Below are positions 1-9,180 of a DNA stretch of 64,000 bases, piece by piece. The position numbers were made by a program, and so were the translations under genes. The notes under the pieces were generated by a model. That model was given only the letters and a program-made list of their open reading frames with translations, was not told the origin of the DNA and searched no databases. The first letter of the stretch is position 1, and each line of letters starts with the position of its first letter. This DNA comes from Erwinia phyllosphaerae (GTDB lineage Bacteria; Pseudomonadota; Gammaproteobacteria; Enterobacterales; Enterobacteriaceae), in NCBI RefSeq assembly GCF_019132875.1, contig NZ_JAHSPF010000010.1, forward strand, positions 124,001-188,000. Reading direction: 5' to 3'.

Positions 1-40
1 AGTTAGCTGAGTGTAACAAAAATGGCAGGAAAACGGTGAG

Positions 41-60
41 GGGCGCGGAAGACCGCGCCC
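41..60 (-). terminator. Rho-independent-type hairpin after yhhW
   Basis: A perfect 8-bp G+C stem (GGGCGCGG / CCGCGCCC) with a 4-base loop starts 12 bases past the yhhW stop. Only a short T run follows on the minus strand, so it is a plausible but not ideal intrinsic terminator. Confidence 0.6.
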
Positions 61-71
61 AAAGTGTGAAC

Positions 72-767
72 TTAAACCGGCGGCAGATCGAACAACAGGA
101 TTTCGGCGTCGCTGTCGGCTTTAATACTCAATGCCGCTTCATCCCAGATAGCGAAGGCGTCGCTGGTGCCTGCTTTTTCACCGTTGATGGCGACATCACC
201 TTTTACGACCTGAATCCAGATACGGCGATTTGATTCAACTTTAACCGTATCCTGTTCGCCCTGTTTCAGGACCCAGCGAGAAAGGGTCATATCCTGATAA
301 ACTTTCAGCGAACCTTCCCGTGCGTCCGGTGATAACACCAGCTGCCGGCCCTGCACATCGGCAAAACGGCGCTGATCGTAACGCGGCGTAATACCGGTTT
401 TTTCCGGGATAATCCAGATCTGGTACAGATGCAGCGGTACATCTTTGCTGGCGTTATATTCTGAATGGCGCACGCCGGTACCGGCACTCATAATCTGGAA
501 CTCGCCCGCCGGAATCTGCTCTTTGTTACCCATGCTGTCCTGATGCTCAACGGTACCGGAAAGCACATAGGTCAAAATTTCCATATCTTTATGGGGATGG
601 GTACCAAACCCCTGGCCTGCGTCGATCACATCTTCGTTAATCACTCGCAGCGCCGAAAAGCCCATAAAGTTGGCGTCGTAGTAGTTAGCGAAGGAGAACG
701 TGTGCCAGCTGTCCAGCCAGCCGTGGTTAGCGTGACCGCGCTCTTCTGCTTTGCGTAAATAAATCAT
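72..767 (-). CDS. yhhW: Pirin family protein YhhW (quercetin dioxygenase-like)
   Basis: Cytoplasmic bicupin of the pirin family; E. coli YhhW cleaves quercetin in vitro, but the natural substrate is not known. The protein is 231 aa, the same length as E. coli YhhW, and near-identical in the N-terminal cupin as I recall it. The metal ligands His57, His59 (GTHPHKD), His101 and Glu103 (RHSEYN) are all present. I start it at the ATG at 767 because GAGGAGG lies seven bases upstream; the in-frame TTG two codons earlier would place the start inside that spacing. It is transcribed alone, away from ryhB, and ends at a hairpin. In E. coli yhhX sits between yhhW and ryhB; here it is absent. Confidence 0.95.
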   Translation of the reverse strand: MIYLRKAEERGHANHGWLDSWHTFSFANYYDANFMGFSALRVINEDVIDAGQGFGTHPHKDMEILTYVLSGTVEHQDSMGNKEQIPAGEFQIMSAGTGVRHSEYNASKDVPLHLYQIWIIPEKTGITPRYDQRRFADVQGRQLVLSPDAREGSLKVYQDMTLSRWVLKQGEQDTVKVESNRRIWIQVVKGDVAINGEKAGTSDAFAIWDEAALSIKADSDAEILLFDLPPV

Positions 768-1003
768 ATTCAATCCTCCTCAACGTTTTCAGCTAGTCTG
801 AACCTGCACCGGGCGGGAAGATAGCGGAGAAAATTGTCTCCTCTGTTCAAATTATTCGACTAATTTGCAGCACAATATTCAGATTCTTTGCGTGAGCGAC
901 GGCGTACGATTGTCGCGAAAAGAGTTACTGAAGAAGTTACGGATGGCAGGAAAAAACAAGGCGTGGGGTGGGCTACAAAACTGTCTCTTGCTGGATGACA
1001 GGC

Positions 1004-1101
1004 AAAAAAAAGCCAGCACCCGAGCTGGCTAAAAATATTGGAAGCAATGTGAGCAATGTCGTGCCTTCCCGACCGGCCCGTGAAGTCCGTATCGAAAACG
1101 C
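1004..1101 (-). ncRNA. ryhB: RyhB iron-responsive small RNA
   Basis: RyhB is the Hfq-dependent sRNA that represses mRNAs for iron-using proteins when iron is scarce. The diagnostic core GCACGACATTGCTCACATTG is present on the minus strand (about 1036-1062), followed by CTTCCA and a terminator with stem AGCCAGC/GCTGGCT and eight T residues. The start at about 1101 is set by analogy with the GCG start of E. coli RyhB, just downstream of a Fur box. The 5' third differs from the E. coli sequence, whereas the seed and terminator are kept. Its position between yhhW and yhhY matches E. coli. Confidence 0.93.
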
Positions 1102-1103
1102 AT

Positions 1104-1122
1104 GACAATAATAATCATTATC
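1104..1122 (-). promoter_or_regulatory. Fur box over the ryhB promoter
   Basis: The 19-mer GACAATAATAATCATTATC matches the Fur consensus GATAATGATAATCATTATC at 17 of 19 positions and abuts the predicted ryhB start. Fe-Fur binding here would shut ryhB off in iron-replete cells. Confidence 0.9.
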
Positions 1123-1151
1123 ATTCGCACTTGTAAAGTTTTTCCTGCGCT

Positions 1152-1196
1152 TTTTCCCGCTTGCTTTTCTGGCTGAATCCCCTGATTTTAGAAAGG
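1152..1196. repeat. 45-bp direct repeat, left copy, flanking the fic pseudogene
   Basis: This 45-bp stretch (central part CCCGCTTGCTTTTCTGGC) recurs at 2528-2572 with one mismatch. The two copies bracket the fic gene and its operator exactly. The right copy is the natural leader of yhhY, so the left copy looks like a duplication made when the fic segment entered. Confidence 0.9.
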
Positions 1197-1225
1197 TTTT
1201 TTTTCAATCAGAGCAGACGGTACCC

Positions 1226-2380
1226 TTACCCTTCCAGCAAAAGATTAACGTATGCTTGATATAAAAATGTTTTTCCTCTGGTTCGCCCTGTTGTCTCAAC
1301 GAGGATCCCAGCTTTTACCAATGCTTTGACAGCCGCATTTGCGGTAGGAAAGGTAACGCCAAGCTCTGCCTGCGCACGTTCCACACTTACTTTAGGCATT
1401 GTGGGCAGTAATTCAAAAAGCCGAAATGCCTGCAATGTAACCGGCTCAGCATATAATATCTTTTTGCGATCTCTGGCGATTAAAGAGGCAATTTGAACAA
1501 TACTGCGCTGCGCTTCTTCTGCAGCGGCCTCAACCCCTTTCAGGAAAAAAACAACCCAGGATTCCCAGTCACCGGAGTCACGAAGCCGGGAAAGGCGGCG
1601 ATAGTACTCTGTCTAATGCGCTTTCAGGTAACCCGACATATATAAAAGCGGCTCTGGGAGAAGCTGCCATTCTTCAAGCAGCATAGCTATTAACAACCGC
1701 CCTATACGACCATTCCCATCAAGAAATGGGTGAATGGTTTCAAACTGGGCGTGTATCAGGGCAATACGTACCAGTGGAGGTAAACCAGATTGCTTATCAT
1801 GGATATAGAGTTCGAGGTCGCTGAGCAGGTTTATCACCTCTTCGGGTGGTGGAGGGACGTAAGCAGCATTTCCCGGGCGAGTTCCTCCAACCCAGTTTTG
1901 TGTAGTACGAACAGCTCCCGGTTGTTTACTTGCGCCACGTACCCCTTTTAATAAAATTTTATGAGCTTCAGTGAGCAGTCGAACAGAGACGGGGAGTCCT
2001 ACAGGTGAATGAATTTGCTCTCTGATAAATTTAAAAGCCTGCAAGTAGTTAGTGACTTCTTCAACATCATCAGCATTGGCTACAGTAAGTCCGGCTTCGT
2101 TATCAAAAACGTCATTTAATGTTGCCTGAGTCCCTTCCAGTTGAGAAGTTAACAAGGCTTCCCTGCGTATCGCGCTATAAATCAGCCATTCGCCTGACAT
2201 GACCAATCCCGTCATCCCCGATAATAGGGCTATCGCCAGCTCTGCCCGATGATTGAGAGCACGGTATGAATCAACCGCAAGTTCAGGCGAACCGGGCGGC
2301 AATGCAAAAGGAATAAACGCTTTTACATTTTCGTTGTAACTATGCGTGATGACATATCGACCTGAAATCCTTTGCTCCAT
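1226..2380 (-). pseudogene. Fic-family AMP transferase with C-terminal winged helix, broken by an in-frame amber codon
   Basis: Reading through gives about 384 codons, a normal size for a Fic/DOC protein with a C-terminal winged helix. An N-terminal inhibitory-helix motif (TSQLEG, class II Fic) precedes the Fic core HPFLDGNGRIGR, which keeps the catalytic His and the GNGR nucleotide loop. A TAG at 1613-1615 interrupts the frame right after YLKAH, where relatives have a Gln or Arg followed by xEYYR. The frame then continues intact (TEYYRRLS, later a DNA-binding domain) to 1226. A single CAG-to-TAG change explains the break. The truncated product would keep the catalytic motif but lose the last helices and the DNA-binding domain. 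A suppressor strain or sequencing error is the alternative. Confidence 0.85.
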
Positions 2381-2405
2381 GTAAAACTCCTTTCTTAGGC
2401 CATTT

Positions 2406-2458
2406 TTATTAAAGCGTCCTTTAATAAGACACCGTTTTATTAAAACAATCTTTAATTA
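2406..2458 (-). promoter_or_regulatory. Tandem palindromic operator upstream of the fic gene
   Basis: Two inverted repeats lie 31 bp apart, about three helical turns. TTATTAAAG-cgtc-CTTTAATAA is perfect (2406-2427), and TTATTAAAA-caat-CTTTAATTA has 7 of 9 pairs (2437-2458). They sit just upstream of the fic start, which suggests autoregulation by the protein's own C-terminal winged helix. This role is inferred. Confidence 0.6.
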
Positions 2459-2527
2459 GTCTCCTTTCATTCTACGCCTGACGGGTTTTGTAAATAATAC
2501 GCTCTTTTAGCCTGCTTTCTATGCCGC

Positions 2528-2572
2528 TTTTCCCGCTTGCTTTTCTGGCTGAATCCCCTGATTTTGGAAAGG
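2528..2572. repeat. 45-bp direct repeat, right copy (yhhY leader)
   Basis: Right-hand copy of the repeat at 1152-1196, offset by 1376 bp, with one mismatch. It ends about 20 bases before the yhhY start. Confidence 0.9.
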
Positions 2573-2594
2573 AAATAACCAAAAGGAGCAAGAG

Positions 2595-3092
2595 ATGAGT
2601 GAGATAGTGATAAGACACGCCGCCGTTGAGGATGCCGCCGCGCTGTATCGTATTCTTAGCCAGCCGGAAACCTATACCGATACGCTCCAAATCCCTCATC
2701 CTTCGCTTCATTTGCTTCAGGAACGCCTGCAAAAACTTCAGCCCGGCATGCAGCGTCTGGTGGCCTGTATCGATGAGCAGGTCGTCGGTGAGTTATACCT
2801 GGAAGTCAACGGCCGTGCCCGTCGGCGTCATACGGCTACTTTTGGACTGTGCGTTGACTGCCACTATCGTGGCCGCGGTGTGGCCTCGGCTTTGATGCAG
2901 GAGATGGTCAGCCTGTGCGATAACTGGCTGGGCGTGGAGCGCATTGAGCTAACGGTATTTGCCGACAACGATGTTGCCGTCAGGCTTTATCAACGATTTG
3001 GGTTTACTACGGAGGGCGTTGCGCGTCGCTTTGCTATCCGGAATGGTGAGCAGGTTGATGCGCTTTATATGGCGCGGCTGAGAGAAAAATAA
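2595..3092 (+). CDS. yhhY: GNAT N-acetyltransferase YhhY/AaaT
   Basis: Cytoplasmic acetyltransferase of the GNAT fold; the E. coli homologue acetylates some free amino acids. The product is 165 aa. The acetyl-CoA binding loop (RGRGVASALM, about residues 94-103) and the C-terminal GFTTEG segment are visible. The N-terminus MSEIVIRHA is the same as in E. coli as recalled. AGGAGC precedes the ATG. The gene is monocistronic and converges on ggt over a shared terminator. The fic insertion lies immediately upstream and may have changed its promoter region. Confidence 0.93.
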   Translation: MSEIVIRHAAVEDAAALYRILSQPETYTDTLQIPHPSLHLLQERLQKLQPGMQRLVACIDEQVVGELYLEVNGRARRRHTATFGLCVDCHYRGRGVASALMQEMVSLCDNWLGVERIELTVFADNDVAVRLYQRFGFTTEGVARRFAIRNGEQVDALYMARLREK

Positions 3093-3099
3093 AACGATC

Positions 3100-3128
3100 A
3101 TAAGGGCGATAGCCACTATCGCCCTTAT
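3100..3128. terminator. Bidirectional terminator between yhhY and ggt
   Basis: A perfect 13-bp stem (ATAAGGGCGATAG / CTATCGCCCTTAT) with a 3-base loop lies between the convergent stop codons. Confidence 0.85.
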
Positions 3129-3137
3129 GGTGAGCTG

Positions 3138-4880
3138 TTAGTAGCCCGCGGTTAAATCATCGATAGATCGCGGGTCGGATGCACCATACAGCGTACCGTC
3201 CGGACCAATCATAATGCTTTGCGTACTGCCCATCGCTGGCAGAACTTTAACGTGCTGGCCTTTGTCACCCAGCAGCTTCAGCGTATCCGGGCTGAAGCCT
3301 TTTTCTACGCGCAGCTGATCCGGTAGCCACTGATGATGAAAGCGTGGCGCGTTGGTTGCTTCCGCGACGTTCATGCCAAAGTCGATGCTGTTGACCACCA
3401 TTTGCAGCACGGTAGTAATAATCCGGCTACCGCCCGGGCTGCCAGTGACCAGCCAGGTTTTGCCATCTTTCGCCACGATAGTTGGCGACATAGACGATAA
3501 TGGCCGCTTGTAAGGCTGTACCGCATTGGCCTCGCCGCCTACCAGGCCATAAATATTTGGCGTGCCCGGCTTGGCAGAAAAGTCGTCCATCTCGTTATTC
3601 AGCAGAATGCCGCTCTTCCCCGCCACGATGCCACTACCGAAGTAGGTGTTCAGCGTATAGGTTACGGCTACCGCATTGCCCTGCTTATCCACCACGGAAA
3701 AATGGGTAGTCTGATTACTTTCATAAGGCGCAAGCTTGCCGGGCTTAATTTCTGTTGAAGGGCGAGCCTTATTAACATCAATCTGCTGCGCCAGCGATTT
3801 TGCATAGGCCTTATTGGTTAAAGCCTGCCACGGCACCTTCACAAAATCGGGGTCGCCCAAATATTCAGAACGATCGGCATAGGCGTATTTTTCCGCCTCT
3901 GCCATCACCTGCATGGCATCGGCGCTGCCGAAGCCCATTTTCGCCAGGTCGAAGTTTTCCAGAATATTCAGGATTTCTACAATATGAATGCCGCCTGAAG
4001 AGGGTGGCGGCATTGAAAAGACTTCATAACCGCGATAGGTGCCGCTAATTGGTTTGCGCTCCACGGCTTTATAGTTTGCCAGATCCGCTTTGCCAATCAG
4101 GCCGCCGTTCTGTGTCATTTCCGCGGCAATCTGGTCGGCAATTTCACCTTTATAGAAGGCGTCCGGGCCAAGGGTAGCGATCAGCCTCAGACTATGGGCA
4201 AGATTATGCTGCACCAGCTTTTCGCCGCGCGCATAAGGCTGGCCATCCGGCTTATAAAAAATAGCCTTGCTGTTGGGATGATTAACCAGCACTTCTTTAC
4301 CATAAACCTTCAGGTCGTCGGCCAGCGCTTCGTTGACCACAATGCCTTTTTCCGCCAGTTTAATGGCGGGCGCTATCAGCTGCGCAAGCGGCAGCGTGCC
4401 GTACTCCTGGCGGGCTAAGGCAAAGCCCGCAACGGTGCCGGGAACGCCCGAAGCCAGATGAGAGGTAAGCGATTTTTTACTGTCTGCGTTGCCCTGAGCG
4501 TCCAGGAACATGTCGCGGCTGGCCTTAATCGGTGCCATTTCCCGAAAATCGATAGCGGTAGTACGGCCCGAGGCGGTACGGATCAGCATAAAGCCGCCGC
4601 CGCCAAGATTGCCGGCCTGCGGATGCGTTACCGCCAGCGCGTAGCCAACCGCGATTGCCGCATCGACGGCGTTACCGCCCTGCTTCAGCACGTCCACGCC
4701 TACCTGCGTAGCCAGCGCATCCACAGAAGCAACCATACCATGCTGCGCCGTTTCCGGATGGAAAGTATCCGCGCTCACGCCATAAGAGACTGGCGGCGCA
4801 GTTGTTGCTGCCGTTGCGCTTTGGCAAAGAAACAACGCCGTTACCAGCGCTGCTGCCAGCTTTGTCCTGCTTTGTCCCAT
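3138..4880 (-). CDS. ggt: Periplasmic gamma-glutamyltransferase
   Basis: N-terminal-nucleophile hydrolase that cleaves glutathione and other gamma-glutamyl compounds in the periplasm, and transfers the glutamyl group. At 580 aa it has the same length as the E. coli precursor. Residues 1-24 form a signal peptide ending SATA. The proenzyme cuts itself before Thr391 (NQ-TTHFSVVD), which becomes the catalytic residue of the small subunit. The lid and oxyanion segments PLSSMSPTIV and TGSPGGSRII are intact. AAGAGG stands seven bases before the ATG. It diverges from yhhA, as in E. coli. Confidence 0.97.
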   Translation of the reverse strand: MGQSRTKLAAALVTALFLCQSATAATTAPPVSYGVSADTFHPETAQHGMVASVDALATQVGVDVLKQGGNAVDAAIAVGYALAVTHPQAGNLGGGGFMLIRTASGRTTAIDFREMAPIKASRDMFLDAQGNADSKKSLTSHLASGVPGTVAGFALARQEYGTLPLAQLIAPAIKLAEKGIVVNEALADDLKVYGKEVLVNHPNSKAIFYKPDGQPYARGEKLVQHNLAHSLRLIATLGPDAFYKGEIADQIAAEMTQNGGLIGKADLANYKAVERKPISGTYRGYEVFSMPPPSSGGIHIVEILNILENFDLAKMGFGSADAMQVMAEAEKYAYADRSEYLGDPDFVKVPWQALTNKAYAKSLAQQIDVNKARPSTEIKPGKLAPYESNQTTHFSVVDKQGNAVAVTYTLNTYFGSGIVAGKSGILLNNEMDDFSAKPGTPNIYGLVGGEANAVQPYKRPLSSMSPTIVAKDGKTWLVTGSPGGSRIITTVLQMVVNSIDFGMNVAEATNAPRFHHQWLPDQLRVEKGFSPDTLKLLGDKGQHVKVLPAMGSTQSIMIGPDGTLYGASDPRSIDDLTAGY

Positions 4881-5036
4881 AGTAACCTCTTATTAGTATT
4901 ATTTACGTTTGTTTACCGACTCTAACTATGCACAAAATAAGCAGAAAGGCGAGACATCATGCAAATTCAGAACGGGCCTCAGGCTGAAAGGGAGCGGCTG
5001 GCATACAATGAAGTAACAGTAATAGGGAGGTGTCAG

Positions 5037-5327
5037 ATGAAATGGTTAATCGTTTGTGTCGCGCTGTTGCCGCTTGGCAGCATGGCGCAGGTAATAAACA
5101 ATACGGATCCAAACCAGCCGGGCTACAACCCCAGCTCGCAGCGCATGCAGTCACAAATGCAGACGCAACAAACGCAGCAGCAGAGGAAATTGCAGCAGGA
5201 TCAGCAGCAGCAGAGCCAGCAGCTACAGCGCAAAGTGCAGGAGCAACGCGACAGCGCTTCGCAACGCGTGTTGCAGACGCAGCCTGGTGCAACCACCGCG
5301 CCACCGGTTCAGCAGAACAATAATTAA
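5037..5327 (+). CDS. yhhA: YhhA family (DUF2756) secreted Gln-rich protein
   Basis: Small exported protein of unknown function, 96 aa. Residues 1-18 (MKWLIVCVALLPLGSMAQ) form a signal peptide, followed by NPNQPGY-like text (DPNQPGYNPSSQRM) that identifies the YhhA family. The rest is a Gln-rich, charged segment likely to be helical or coiled. A longer frame begins at 4959, but I use the ATG at 5037 because GGGAGG lies just upstream and the signal peptide begins there. Position between ggt and ugpQ matches E. coli. Confidence 0.85.
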   Translation: MKWLIVCVALLPLGSMAQVINNTDPNQPGYNPSSQRMQSQMQTQQTQQQRKLQQDQQQQSQQLQRKVQEQRDSASQRVLQTQPGATTAPPVQQNNN

Positions 5328-5350
5328 AAGTTTCTGAGACAGAGAACGCT

Positions 5351-5379
5351 GGCAAAGCGCAGTCGGTAAACGCTTTGCC
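5351..5379. terminator. Hairpin between yhhA and ugpQ
   Basis: The stem GGCAAAGCG / CGCTTTGCC is perfect over 9 bp, with an 11-base loop, 24 bases after the yhhA stop. There is no clear T run, so termination is likely but not certain. Confidence 0.5.
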
Positions 5380-5519
5380 ACCAGCCACAAATGATGATGT
5401 TTGCCAGCTCAGATCCTGAAAGCTTGCCGCAGACGCCGCCTCGCTGGTTGGCACCTACGGCATTGCTTTTATAAAGCGCGGCATCGCCAGTCCGTGTAAA
5501 ACGTTTAACGCTCTGAACG

Positions 5520-6293
5520 TTAGTCTGGAGCCTGGACGCCAGCCGAAGATGTAGCAAAGTCGGCACTTAACAGATCGATACGATCGGTACAGATAGCATC
5601 AACCCCCCAGCTCAGTAATGCTCTGGCCCGCTCGGGCTGGTTAACCGTATAAACCAGAATCCGTAGCCCCGCCGCTTTTAGCGCCGCCACCCTCTCCTGA
5701 TTTAATACTTTATGATTGAAATGCACAGATATGCAGTCAAGGCTCTCGGTCATCTGCTGCCAGTCATCATGCCATTCATGCAATAGCAGCCCGCGCGGCA
5801 GTTCCGGTACGGCCTGCATCGCCGCCGCCAGCGCATCGTAAGAGAATGATGACAGCAAAGGCGCGGTCTGGTTTTGCCAAAGCTCGCGAGCCGCCAGCGC
5901 CACGACGCGTCCGGTTTCCGCTTCCAGCCCCGTAGTGGGCTTGATCTCAATATTAGCCATCATGTTGTAGGAAGCGCAGCGCTCCGCAACCTGTGACAGC
6001 AGCGGCAGTCGCTCACCGGCAAAATCGTTACCGAACCAGCCGCCGACATCCAGCTGTAGCAGCTTCTCCCACGGCAGCTGTCCGGCGATGCCCCAACCGT
6101 TGCTGGTTCTGTCCAGCGTATCGTCGTGCAGCAAAAAGATTTCGCCGTCCAGCGACAGCTTAACGTCAAACTCAATCATTTTATGGCCCAGCCGCGCGCC
6201 GGTATCAATACCGGCGAGGGTGTTTTCCGGAGCCAGCTTGCCGCCGCCGCGATGGGCGACGATAGCGGGATAAGGCCAGGTTTTAGCAGTCAT
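5520..6293 (-). CDS. ugpQ: Cytoplasmic glycerophosphodiester phosphodiesterase
   Basis: Hydrolyses glycerophosphodiesters taken up by the Ugp transporter to glycerol 3-phosphate plus the alcohol. 257 aa, GDPD family TIM barrel without a signal peptide. The active-site elements [12 protein letters not shown] (N-terminal His-Arg and Glu) and [10 protein letters not shown]...LHDDTLDR (Glu, Asp, His) are all present. The start overlaps the ugpC stop by four bases (ATGA), so it is translated as the last gene of ugpBAECQ. Confidence 0.95.
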   Translation of the reverse strand: MTAKTWPYPAIVAHRGGGKLAPENTLAGIDTGARLGHKMIEFDVKLSLDGEIFLLHDDTLDRTSNGWGIAGQLPWEKLLQLDVGGWFGNDFAGERLPLLSQVAERCASYNMMANIEIKPTTGLEAETGRVVALAARELWQNQTAPLLSSFSYDALAAAMQAVPELPRGLLLHEWHDDWQQMTESLDCISVHFNHKVLNQERVAALKAAGLRILVYTVNQPERARALLSWGVDAICTDRIDLLSADFATSSAGVQAPD

Positions 6294-7357
6294 TCGAGCC
6301 GTTGTCCGTTGTGAGTGTCAAAGAAGTGTAGCGATTCTGGCGGTAAATGCAGCCACAGCAGGCTACCGATGGCCGGACGCTGGACGTGGGGTAAACGCAC
6401 AACCATATTACTGTTGCCCCATTTGCCGTGGGCGAGATTATCTGCGCCCAACATCTCCAGCGTTTCTACCGCCAGCGCCAGCCCGCTTTGCCTGTCGGCT
6501 AACCTGATATGCTCTGGCCGGATCCCTACCGTCAACTGGCGGCCTGCCCACTGTGGTTTAGCCTGCGGTAGCGGTACGGTGCTTGCCGCCAGCAGCAGCT
6601 GTGAACCATCCGGACCGATCTCTCCTTCCAGCAGATTCATGGCGGGCGCGCCAATAAAGCTGGCCACAAAACGCGTGGCGGGCCGTTCGTAGATCTCAAC
6701 CGGCGTGCCTAGCTGCTCCAGGACGCCTTTATTCATCACCATCACGCGCTGTGCCAGCGTCATCGCCTCAACCTGGTCGTGCGTCACGTACAGGCTGGTG
6801 GTTTGCAGGCGACGATGCAGCTGCTGTAGCTCAAGCCGCATCTGTACCCGCAGCCGCGCATCAAGATTGGATAAAGGCTCGTCAAACAGAAAAACCGCTG
6901 GTTCACGCACGATAGCACGCCCCATCGCCACACGTTGACGCTGGCCGCCGGAAAGCTCGCGCGGACGACGGTGTAGCAGCGCTTCCAGCTCCAGACTTTT
7001 GGCCGCCTCCAGAACGTGCTGACGAATATGCTCTTTACCCATACCGCGGATTTTCAGCCCGTAAGCCATATTCTGCTCAACGCTCATATGTGGGTAGAGC
7101 GCATAGTTTTGAAACACCATCGCGATGCCGCGATCTTTCGGTTCCAGGTTGGTTACGCGTTCGCTGTCGATATAGATATCGCCGCTGCTTACCTGCTCCA
7201 GCCCGGCCACCATACGCAGCAGTGTTGATTTGCCACAGCCGGAAGGCCCTACCATCACCATAAATTCGCCGTCGCGGATATCAACGTCCAGCGGCTGGAT
7301 AATCTGGTTTTTGCCGTCATAAGATTTGGTGACGGCCTGAAATTTTACGCCTGCCAT
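6290..7357 (-). CDS. ugpC: sn-Glycerol-3-phosphate ABC transporter ATPase
   Basis: ATP-hydrolysing subunit that powers UgpAE. 355 aa, of the MalK-type. The Walker [10 protein letters not shown] (about residues 38-46), signature LSGGQRQR, Walker B VFLFDEP and the switch His (YVTHDQ) are intact, followed by a C-terminal regulatory TOBE-like domain with GIRPEHI. It starts one base after the ugpE stop and overlaps ugpQ. In E. coli UgpC is interchangeable with MalK; the same fold is seen here. Confidence 0.97.
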   Translation of the reverse strand: MAGVKFQAVTKSYDGKNQIIQPLDVDIRDGEFMVMVGPSGCGKSTLLRMVAGLEQVSSGDIYIDSERVTNLEPKDRGIAMVFQNYALYPHMSVEQNMAYGLKIRGMGKEHIRQHVLEAAKSLELEALLHRRPRELSGGQRQRVAMGRAIVREPAVFLFDEPLSNLDARLRVQMRLELQQLHRRLQTTSLYVTHDQVEAMTLAQRVMVMNKGVLEQLGTPVEIYERPATRFVASFIGAPAMNLLEGEIGPDGSQLLLAASTVPLPQAKPQWAGRQLTVGIRPEHIRLADRQSGLALAVETLEMLGADNLAHGKWGNSNMVVRLPHVQRPAIGSLLWLHLPPESLHFFDTHNGQRLE

Positions 7358-7358
7358 G

Positions 7359-8207
7359 CTATTTCTCGCTCTCTACCAGCCCGCGAACAAAAGCGCGCTG
7401 CATCACTAAAACAATCATTACCGGTGGGATCATGGTCAGCAGCATGGCCGCCATGACCAGGTTCCACTGCGTGGGGGTGCCGTCACCGGTACCAATCATG
7501 CTGCGGATACCCGCTACGGCTGTGCCTAAATCAATATCGTTGATAATCAGCAACGGCCAGAGGTACTGGTTCCAGCCGTAAATAAAGGTGATGACAAACA
7601 GCGCGGCCAGATTCGTTTTTGACAGCGGCAGCACGATGTCCCAAAAGAAGCGCATCGGTCCCGCGCCGTCAATGCGTGCTGCTTCGATCAGCTCATCCGG
7701 CAGGGTCATAAAAAACTGGCGAAACAGAAAGGTCGCGGTCGCGGAAGCCATCAGCGGCAACGTTAGCCCGCTATAGCTATCCAGCATGTGCAGGTTTGAA
7801 ATGACTTCGACCGTCGGAAAGATACGCACTTCAACCGGCAGCATCAGCGTGATAAAAATCAGCCAGAAAAATAGCCCGCGCAGCGGAAAGCGGAACCACA
7901 CCAGCGCAAAGGCGGACAGGATCGAGACCGAAATTTTCCCGATGGTAATCGCCAGCGCCATCAGCGTGCTATTGAACAACATCTTGCCGAAAGGCGCGGT
8001 ATTTTGCGCCACGCCGTGCTGCCAGATAGCGCTGATATTGTCCCAAAGAGCATGACCGGGGATTAGCGGCATGGGCACCTGAAAGACTTCGCTGTTGCTT
8101 AACGTCGCGGCGACAAAAGCCACGTAAAGCGGAAAAAGCACGGTCAGCACGCCCAGCCCCAGCATGATATGGCTGAAAATGGTCAGCCCGCGTCGATTTT
8201 CAATCAT
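7359..8207 (-). CDS. ugpE: sn-Glycerol-3-phosphate ABC transporter permease UgpE
   Basis: Inner-membrane permease of the MalG type that forms the channel with UgpA. 282 aa with about six membrane segments. The EAA loop that docks on UgpC reads [20 protein letters not shown]. Its start overlaps the ugpA stop by four bases, which points to translational coupling within the operon. Confidence 0.96.
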   Translation of the reverse strand: MIENRRGLTIFSHIMLGLGVLTVLFPLYVAFVAATLSNSEVFQVPMPLIPGHALWDNISAIWQHGVAQNTAPFGKMLFNSTLMALAITIGKISVSILSAFALVWFRFPLRGLFFWLIFITLMLPVEVRIFPTVEVISNLHMLDSYSGLTLPLMASATATFLFRQFFMTLPDELIEAARIDGAGPMRFFWDIVLPLSKTNLAALFVITFIYGWNQYLWPLLIINDIDLGTAVAGIRSMIGTGDGTPTQWNLVMAAMLLTMIPPVMIVLVMQRAFVRGLVESEK

Positions 8208-9091
8208 TGGTAACGCACCCTTTTCTCGACATAGCGAAACTGAATCACCGTCAGCGCTATTACCAGCACCATCAGCACCACCGACTGGGCGGAAGAAGAA
8301 GAGAGATCCAGACCGGCAAAGCCTTCGCGATAAATTTTGTAGATAAGCGTGGTGGTCGACTGTACTGGCCCGCCGCCCGTTGCGGCATCGATAACCGGAA
8401 AGGTGTCAAAGAAGGCGTAAACCAGGTTGACTACCACCAGAAAGAATCCCACCGGCGTAATCAGCGGCAGCGAAATCTGGAAAAAACGACGTACCGGGCC
8501 AGCGCCATCAATAGCCGCCGCTTCGGTCAGCGATTTGGGGATAGACTGCAACGCCGCAAAGAAAAACAGGAAGTTGTAGCTCATCTGCTGCCAGACGGAA
8601 GCCAGTACTACCAGCGTCATCGCCTGGCCGCTGTTTTGCGCATGGTTCCAGCTGTAGCCAAGCTGGCCAAGAAAATGCGTAATCAATCCCTGGCCGGGGC
8701 TAAACAGAAACATCCATAGCACCGCCGCGACCGCTGGCGCAACGGCATAGGGCAGCAGAAACAGCGTCTGATAGAAGCGCTTCATTCGCAGAACGTGATC
8801 GGTCAGCGCGGCAAAAAACAGCGACACTACCAGGCCAATTACCGTCACCAGTCCGCTAAAAATCAGCGTGGTTTTAAAGGAATCAAGGTAATACTCATCA
8901 TCCAGCAGCCTGGTAAAGTTTTCCATGCCGACAAAAGTGCTGGATATACCGAAAGGATCGACGCGCTGTACCGAATACCATAAGGCTTCACCAGCGGGCC
9001 AGAGAAAGAAGATCAGCGTAATCAGCAGCTGCGGCAGCATCAGCAGATAAGGCAGCCAGCGTGAACGAAAAACAGGACGTGAAGAGGACAT
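8204..9091 (-). CDS. ugpA: sn-Glycerol-3-phosphate ABC transporter permease UgpA
   Basis: Inner-membrane permease partner of UgpE, MalF-like but without the large periplasmic insert. 295 aa, six predicted membrane segments. The ATPase-docking EAA motif is [20 protein letters not shown]. It follows ugpB after an 89-base gap that contains a stem-loop. The ribosome site before the ATG is weak, which together with the hairpin could lower its expression relative to the binding protein. Confidence 0.96.
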   Translation of the reverse strand: MSSSRPVFRSRWLPYLLMLPQLLITLIFFLWPAGEALWYSVQRVDPFGISSTFVGMENFTRLLDDEYYLDSFKTTLIFSGLVTVIGLVVSLFFAALTDHVLRMKRFYQTLFLLPYAVAPAVAAVLWMFLFSPGQGLITHFLGQLGYSWNHAQNSGQAMTLVVLASVWQQMSYNFLFFFAALQSIPKSLTEAAAIDGAGPVRRFFQISLPLITPVGFFLVVVNLVYAFFDTFPVIDAATGGGPVQSTTTLIYKIYREGFAGLDLSSSSAQSVVLMVLVIALTVIQFRYVEKRVRYQ

Positions 9092-9141
9092 AAAAAGACT
9101 CTGAAAATGCGCCTGAAGGCAGCATAAGCGCCACCTGAAAT

Positions 9142-9171
9142 GCAGCCGAACCGTTATTGCGGCACGGCTGC
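9142..9171 (-). other. Intercistronic stem-loop between ugpB and ugpA
   Basis: GCAGCCG / CGGCTGC with an inner CCG/CGG pair forms a strong hairpin right after the ugpB stop. Such hairpins often raise the amount of binding protein relative to permease by partial termination or mRNA protection; this role is inferred. Confidence 0.55.
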
Positions 9172-9180
9172 GCTACAGAT

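Noticed and set aside
860..1108. 82-codon frame on the minus strand over ryhB
   Set aside because: It overlaps the RyhB RNA, has no ribosome site and reads through the terminator.
4957..5454. 165-codon Ala/Ser-rich minus-strand frame
   Set aside because: Antisense to yhhA, whose signal peptide, ribosome site and family match are clear.
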